Positions 60,307-64,000 of a stretch of DNA of 64,000 bases are shown here, in pieces. The DNA comes from Erwinia sp050410775 (GTDB lineage Bacteria > Pseudomonadota > Gammaproteobacteria > Enterobacterales > Enterobacteriaceae): NCBI RefSeq assembly GCF_050410775.1, contig NZ_CP191229.1. One strand, given 5' to 3'. The translations under genes were made by a program, and so were the position numbers. Each line of letters begins with the position of its first letter. The first letter of the stretch is position 1. The notes under the pieces were generated by a model, which saw nothing but the letters and a program-made list of their open reading frames with translations, was not told the DNA's origin and made no database searches.

Positions 60307-62022
60307 ATGCGCGATATTTACCGGAGTCTGTTAACGGCTCTCGCGGCTGTTCTGGCGTTGTGGCTCATCCTCGGGTTCTGGCCACTCTCTGCTGGCAGCC
60401 GCGTGGCACTGAGTTTGCTGGTTGTACTGGTCTCCGGCGTGGTGCTCTGGCGACAGTGGCGTGCTTCTCAGGCGCGTGCAGAGGCAGTCAGGGATCTTGT
60501 GGATGAAAACCTGCCGCCGGAAGATTTTCAGGGGGCGGTTATCTTCGCCTGTGGGGACAGTACGGCTCTGTTCGGATCCGGAACCCGATACCGTGAAACC
60601 CGCCAGGGGTGGTACCTGCTGGTCAAGGATGCAGAACAGCTCCCATTGCTGGCGCAGCACCTGAGTATCATGCGGCCGGCGCTAACGTCACAGGTTTCCG
60701 TAATGCTGGCGACGCTGCCTGAACAGCATCAGAGTCAGGATGACTTCACCCAGAATCTGCGGGGCTGGCAGCGCGCTGTCGTGCAGTGTCGTTTATGGCT
60801 GAGCGGTTTACCGCCGGTATGGAGCGTGACCTGGGTTTCACCGCCGGGAGCCTGTATTGAGGAAGCGCCTGCCTGGTTTATCACCAGTGAGCACCGTACC
60901 GGTTTGCAGGTTCATCAGCCGGGACAGGGAAATCTGCAACTTGCTGAGTGGATAAACGAAAACGAGGCATCCGGGCGGTTCGGTCGCCTGAGTCAGGTGC
61001 TGTGGCTCAACAGCCTGCTGGACTGGCAGAGAACAAGCGTGGAGAGCGTGCTGACGGAAAACCAGGGGGAATTGCCTGCGCTCAGACTCTGTGCACAGGG
61101 CTTCTGCATGGTGCCGGTCAGCGGGCAGTCCGGCAGCCTCTGGCAACAGTATATTGCCGGCATAACGACCCTGTCGCCAGAAAGGAGTGAGCAGACAGAC
61201 GCGCTTCCTCTGCCAGACCTGCTGCTGCCCGCTTTGCCGCGACGCAGGGGGATTAGCGGGCAAATGGTGTTCTGGCGTCAGGCCGGCCTGCTCGGGGGTA
61301 TTTTTCTTATGCTGGCGATGCTGGCGTCTTTTGTGAATAACCAGCGGCTTATCCGCAGCGTGGGCGATCATCTTGCACTTTATCACCACCTCACTGGTAA
61401 GCCACCTGCACCGAAATTACAGGCTCAGCAGCGTCTGCGCGCCGACGGGGCACTGCTGGATGACTGGCAGCGGCGTGGCGAGCCTCTGCGTTATCGCCTT
61501 GGCCTGTATCAGGGGCTGCGGCTGGTGGCACCTGTGGAAGCGGCGGTCAGTGACTGGGCTCCGCCACCTCCGCCGCCGCCGGTCATTAAAAAGATAGTTC
61601 AGGGACCGAAGACGGTTCGCCTCAACAGCATGTCGCTGTTTGATTCGGGCAAATACGTACTGAAAACCGGCTCCACCAAAATGCTTATTAACTCTCTGGT
61701 CGATATTAAAGCTAAACCTGGCTGGCTGATTGTGGTCGCCGGGCATACGGATAACACCGGTAACCCGCAGCTGAACCAGGAGCTCTCCCTGAAGCGTGCC
61801 GCAGCGGTACGCGACTGGATGCGTGATACCGGAGACGTGCCGGAAAGCTGTTTTGCCGTACAGGGTTATGGCGCAGGCCGCCCTGTGGCAACTAACGACA
61901 CGCCGGAAGGCCGTGCGCTTAACCGCCGTGTTGAAATCAGTCTGGTACCCCAGGTCAACGCCTGTCAGATACCGGACACCGCATCAGCGTCATCTAAGGA
62001 TGATGACGTTACTGACAATTAA
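60307..62022 (+). CDS. T6SS-linked membrane protein with C-terminal OmpA domain
   Basis: This 571-residue protein carries two adjacent N-terminal hydrophobic segments (about 8-25 and 29-47), a long cytosolic or periplasmic region, a third hydrophobic segment (about 320-340), a proline-rich linker (APPPPPPPVIKK) and a C-terminal OmpA/MotB peptidoglycan-binding domain. That domain (about 430-545) shows VVAGHTDNTGNPQLNQELSL, LKRAAAVRDWM and RALNRRVEISL. In related clusters such a protein tethers the T6SS membrane complex to peptidoglycan, as TagL does. The start at 60307 (ATG) is favoured over GTG at 60304. The middle region is not recognised. Confidence 0.88.
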   Translation: MRDIYRSLLTALAAVLALWLILGFWPLSAGSRVALSLLVVLVSGVVLWRQWRASQARAEAVRDLVDENLPPEDFQGAVIFACGDSTALFGSGTRYRETRQGWYLLVKDAEQLPLLAQHLSIMRPALTSQVSVMLATLPEQHQSQDDFTQNLRGWQRAVVQCRLWLSGLPPVWSVTWVSPPGACIEEAPAWFITSEHRTGLQVHQPGQGNLQLAEWINENEASGRFGRLSQVLWLNSLLDWQRTSVESVLTENQGELPALRLCAQGFCMVPVSGQSGSLWQQYIAGITTLSPERSEQTDALPLPDLLLPALPRRRGISGQMVFWRQAGLLGGIFLMLAMLASFVNNQRLIRSVGDHLALYHHLTGKPPAPKLQAQQRLRADGALLDDWQRRGEPLRYRLGLYQGLRLVAPVEAAVSDWAPPPPPPPVIKKIVQGPKTVRLNSMSLFDSGKYVLKTGSTKMLINSLVDIKAKPGWLIVVAGHTDNTGNPQLNQELSLKRAAAVRDWMRDTGDVPESCFAVQGYGAGRPVATNDTPEGRALNRRVEISLVPQVNACQIPDTASASSKDDDVTDN

Positions 62023-62035
62023 ATGGAGAAAAATC

Positions 62036-62527
62036 ATGGCAATACCCGTTTATCTTTGGCTGAAGGACGACGGCGGCGCGGACATTAAAGGGGCCGTGGA
62101 CGTGCAGGATCGTGAAGGCAGCATCGAAGTGGTGGCTCAGGAACACAAGCTGTACATCCCGACCGACAACAACACCGGCAAGCTGACCGGCACCCGGATC
62201 CACACGCCTTTCCTCTTCACCAAGGAGATCGACTCCTCCAGTCCCTACCTCTACAAGGCGGTGACCAGTGGCCAGACGCTGAAATCGGCCGAGTTCAAAT
62301 GGTACCGCATTAACGACGCCGGTCAGGAAGTGGAGTACTTCAACACGAAGCTGGAAAACGTGAAGGTGGTGAAGGTGAATCCGGTGATGCATGACGTCAA
62401 GGATCCGGCTTTCGAGAAGCATAACCATCTGGAGCAGGTTGAGCTTCGCTACGAAAAAATCACCTGGACCTACAAAGACGGCAACATCATTCATTCCGAT
62501 TCCTGGAACGAACGCGCCACCGCGTAA
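62036..62527 (+). CDS. hcp: Type VI secretion tube protein Hcp
   Basis: Hcp hexamers stack to form the T6SS inner tube and are secreted. The 163-residue product shows the Hcp fold with YLWLKDDGGADIKG, SIEVVAQEHKLYIPTD, RIHTPFLFTKEIDSSSPYLY and the C-terminal EQVELRYEKITWTYKDGNI. No extra effector domain is fused. GGAG lies eight bases before the ATG. The gene is followed by an ERIC repeat and a terminator. Confidence 0.95.
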   Translation: MAIPVYLWLKDDGGADIKGAVDVQDREGSIEVVAQEHKLYIPTDNNTGKLTGTRIHTPFLFTKEIDSSSPYLYKAVTSGQTLKSAEFKWYRINDAGQEVEYFNTKLENVKVVKVNPVMHDVKDPAFEKHNHLEQVELRYEKITWTYKDGNIIHSDSWNERATA

Positions 62528-62528
62528 T

Positions 62529-62718
62529 TGCCCGTCATAATTCGCGCCGCAGGTGCGTTAGCTGCGTTCGCTCACCCCGATCACATAGTTCCTGTGCTCC
62601 CGGGGATTAATGAGGGACATCCATGTCCCTCACCGAAGGCAGCCTTTGGCTGTTCAAATTCGTTCCTGACGAATTTGTCACGAACTTGCCGCCTTCCTGC
62701 AGCGCGAATTATTTAGGG
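62529..62718 (-). repeat. ERIC element with an internal insert of about 70 bp
   Basis: The left part (CCCGTCATA, GCGTTAGCTGCGTTCGCTCA, CCCCGATCACATAGTT, TGCTCCCGGGGATT) and the right part (CTTGCCGCCTTCCTGCA, GCGAATTATTT) match the two halves of the enterobacterial repetitive intergenic consensus. Between them lie about 72 extra bases (about 62611-62683) with two hairpins, GGGACAT/ATGTCCC and AAATTCGT/ACGAATTT. The outer arms (62537-62553 and 62696-62712) are inverted repeats with one mismatch in 17. ERICs with inserts near this size are known. Strand is by analogy with the usual consensus orientation. Confidence 0.85.
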
Positions 62719-62728
62719 CAATAGCCCT

Positions 62729-62760
62729 GCGCGGACAGCTTTTTCTGTCCGCCGTTTTTG
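62729..62760 (+). terminator. Terminator after hcp and ERIC
   Basis: GCGGACAG (62731-62738) pairs with CTGTCCGC (62745-62752), followed by CGTTTTT. Confidence 0.88.
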
Positions 62761-62893
62761 CTGAACGTCTGCCGGTACGGGCTTTCAGCAAAGAAACCCA
62801 CAAACTGCCAGCCCGACCGTATGCGCTCTGGTCCCCTTAACGGGAACAGCGAGGGGCGGTAGCGTGTCCAGGAATCGATAAAGAGAGAATCTC
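62761..62893. other. Spacer between terminator and clpV remnant
   Basis: These 133 bases complete the 366-base gene-free stretch between hcp and the clpV remnant. Nothing recognisable apart from a weak inverted pair of CCCTTAACGGG type around 62833. Confidence 0.4.
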
Positions 62894-63461
62894 ATGGAAA
62901 ATCCAGCCATCCTGCTGCGACGTCTGAACCCTTACTGTGCCCGTGCGCTGGAAGATGCCGCTTCACTGTGCCAAACCCGTACCCACGCGAAAATTTTGCC
63001 GGAACACTGGCTGCTGAAATTGCTGAAATTGCTGGAACAGGGTGAGGGGAGCCTGACGGTGCTGGCGCGGCGCTACGAATGGGATAAGGATGCCCTGTGG
63101 CAGGATTTGCTGGCCTGGCTGGATAAGCAGCCACGCTCGGTACGCCATCGTCCGCAGTTATCGGTGAAGCCTGGCTGATTGCTTCGCTCAATGGTGAAGA
63201 GCATAGCCAGTGTCTTAAACGCCCTACGGCCTGACCACGCATCTCGAAGAGAGCCTGTATGACGTGCTGAATGCCGCCTGTTTGCTGCCGGACACCGGCG
63301 CGCGTAACGTCGGTAGCCTGCTGAATCAGCAGATTCTGCCGGTGCTGAGGCAGCAACTGCTGACCCATATGGCTGCAAAGCAGAAACCACACTCACTGAC
63401 GCTCGGCTGGAATGATGAAGCAGGGATTGGACATGAATTTTCAGGCGCGGCTAAGAGCTAA
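62894..63461 (+). pseudogene. clpV: Broken T6SS ATPase gene clpV (tssH)
   Basis: ClpV disassembles contracted TssB/TssC sheaths; intact proteins have about 850-900 residues. Here only the two ends remain. The first about 90 codons encode the Clp N domain (MENPAILLRRLNPYCARALE, RYEWDKDALWQDLLAWL, PRSVRHRPQL). After LS at about 63165 the frame breaks: the next family segment, EAWLIASLNGEEHS, continues in another frame (63168-63213). Then sequence jumps to the C-terminus, TTHLEESLYDVLNAACLLPD, GARNVGSLLNQQILPVL and the tail, in a third frame (63222-63461). Both AAA+ domains are gone. A 9-base tandem duplication (63014-63031) adds LKL to the N domain. vgrG usually follows clpV, but a peptidase-like gene follows here. 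Confidence 0.88.
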
Positions 63462-63475
63462 TCCGGAGGCAGAGA

Positions 63476-64000
63476 ATGACCATTCATGAAGGTAGCATGA
63501 AGAAAAAGAAGAACGGCAAAAAACAGGACGATGATTCCGTCAGAAAATTGACCACCGGGGAAATCGCCTTAGCCAGAACGGTATTTGTTAACAGGATCAA
63601 TTACGAGAAGGTAAAAATCCATCGTGGGAGCTATCTGCCATTTGGGCTGCAGGGTGAACATACAGCAATGACGCCTAATGGTGAAATATATTTCCGGTAT
63701 TGGTATCGCGATGACTTCTCAAAAAGCTTGCCATTTTTACGGCATTTATTTATTCACGAAATGAGTCATGTTTGGCAGAGAGAACGGGGAATGAACGTCA
63801 TTGCCAGAGGATTGGTAAGCTGGTTGGTGAGCTATCGGTATGCGCTCGATGGACGACTGTTAAGCGAATATCCAATGGAACAGCAAGCACAAATCATTGC
63901 AGATAATTTTGCTTTGCAAAGTGAAGGATATTATGGCTGGTTAAAACTGAGGGTTGACCATATTATAACTTTGGATGGTGATATTTCTGAGTCTGCCATT
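63476..64000 (+). CDS. HEXXH zinc-metallopeptidase-like protein of the T6SS region, cut by window
   Basis: The frame is open from the ATG at 63476 to the window end, 175 codons, with CGGAGG six bases upstream. After a lysine-rich start (MKKKKNGKKQ) comes KLTTGEIALARTVFVNRINY, PFGLQGEHTAMTPNGEIYFR and the zinc motif HEMSHVWQ with H94, E95 and H98. A later EQQAQIIAD block (E135 onward) may supply the third ligand. I recall similar proteins next to vgrG or Rhs genes in enterobacterial T6SS clusters, sometimes labelled Rhs-type, but not a proven function. No signal peptide. It starts 15 bases after the clpV remnant. An effector or effector-associated role is an inference. Confidence 0.75.
   Translation, partial: MTIHEGSMKKKKNGKKQDDDSVRKLTTGEIALARTVFVNRINYEKVKIHRGSYLPFGLQGEHTAMTPNGEIYFRYWYRDDFSKSLPFLRHLFIHEMSHVWQRERGMNVIARGLVSWLVSYRYALDGRLLSEYPMEQQAQIIADNFALQSEGYYGWLKLRVDHIITLDGDISESAI

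Noticed and set aside
62894..63178. Intact small Clp N-domain protein of 94 residues
   Set aside because: ClpV-like sequence continues beyond the stop in other frames and the true ClpV C-terminus follows, so it is a remnant rather than a designed short gene.

Overview
This window is a chromosomal segment of a gammaproteobacterium of the order Enterobacterales. Nearly every gene matches, in order and orientation, the Escherichia coli block running from opgH (mdoH) to ycfJ. Genes found there in E. coli but absent here (mdtG, mdtH, fhuE, yceO), an added YqjM-type flavin oxidoreductase, an added fosA and a type VI secretion cluster after ycfJ suggest an Erwinia/Pantoea-like member of the Erwiniaceae rather than E. 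coli itself. The family placement is an inference from gene content and protein similarity.

Layout. 1-13.3 kb: the 3' part of opgH, then yceK, mysB, lpxL, an old-yellow-type oxidoreductase, trhO, yceI-yceJ, solA, bssS, an orphan 88-aa gene, SOS-controlled dinI, pyrC, yceB and grxB. 13.4-17.9 kb: fosA, rimJ, yceH, yceM, murJ. 18-29.6 kb: a complete flagellar flgNMA / flgBCDEFGHIJ / flgKL block with two recognisable sigma-28 promoters. 30.3-36.6 kb: rne with its conserved autoregulatory leader, rluC, yceF. 36.7-46.6 kb: the yceD-rpmF-plsX-fabH-fabD-fabG-acpP-fabF fatty-acid block, followed by pabC-mltG-tmk-holB. 46.6-55.5 kb: a TatD nuclease, ptsG with CRP, Mlc-like and SgrS-like sites, hinT, ycfL, lpoB, thiK, nagZ, ycfP, ndh with an FNR box, and ycfJ.

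56.2-64 kb: the accessory part. A type VI secretion system (T6SS) gene set runs tssB, tssC, tssK, tssL, an OmpA-domain membrane protein and hcp. It is followed by an ERIC repeat carrying an extra insert of about 70 bp, a broken clpV (tssH), and the start of an HEXXH zinc-peptidase-like gene that runs off the window. The stretch before tssB is AT-rich, lacks genes and contains a perfect FNR-type palindrome.

Most of the window is conserved core genome: envelope glucans, lipid A, peptidoglycan precursor flipping and recycling, fatty-acid synthesis, RNA decay, glucose uptake, NADH oxidation and motility. The parts most worth a second look are the T6SS segment (ATPase gene reduced to two ends, ERIC insertion, peptidase gene, possible oxygen control), the structured leader in front of pabC, the nearly leaderless yceD transcript, the rne minisatellite and the unexplained yceJ-solA intergenic region.
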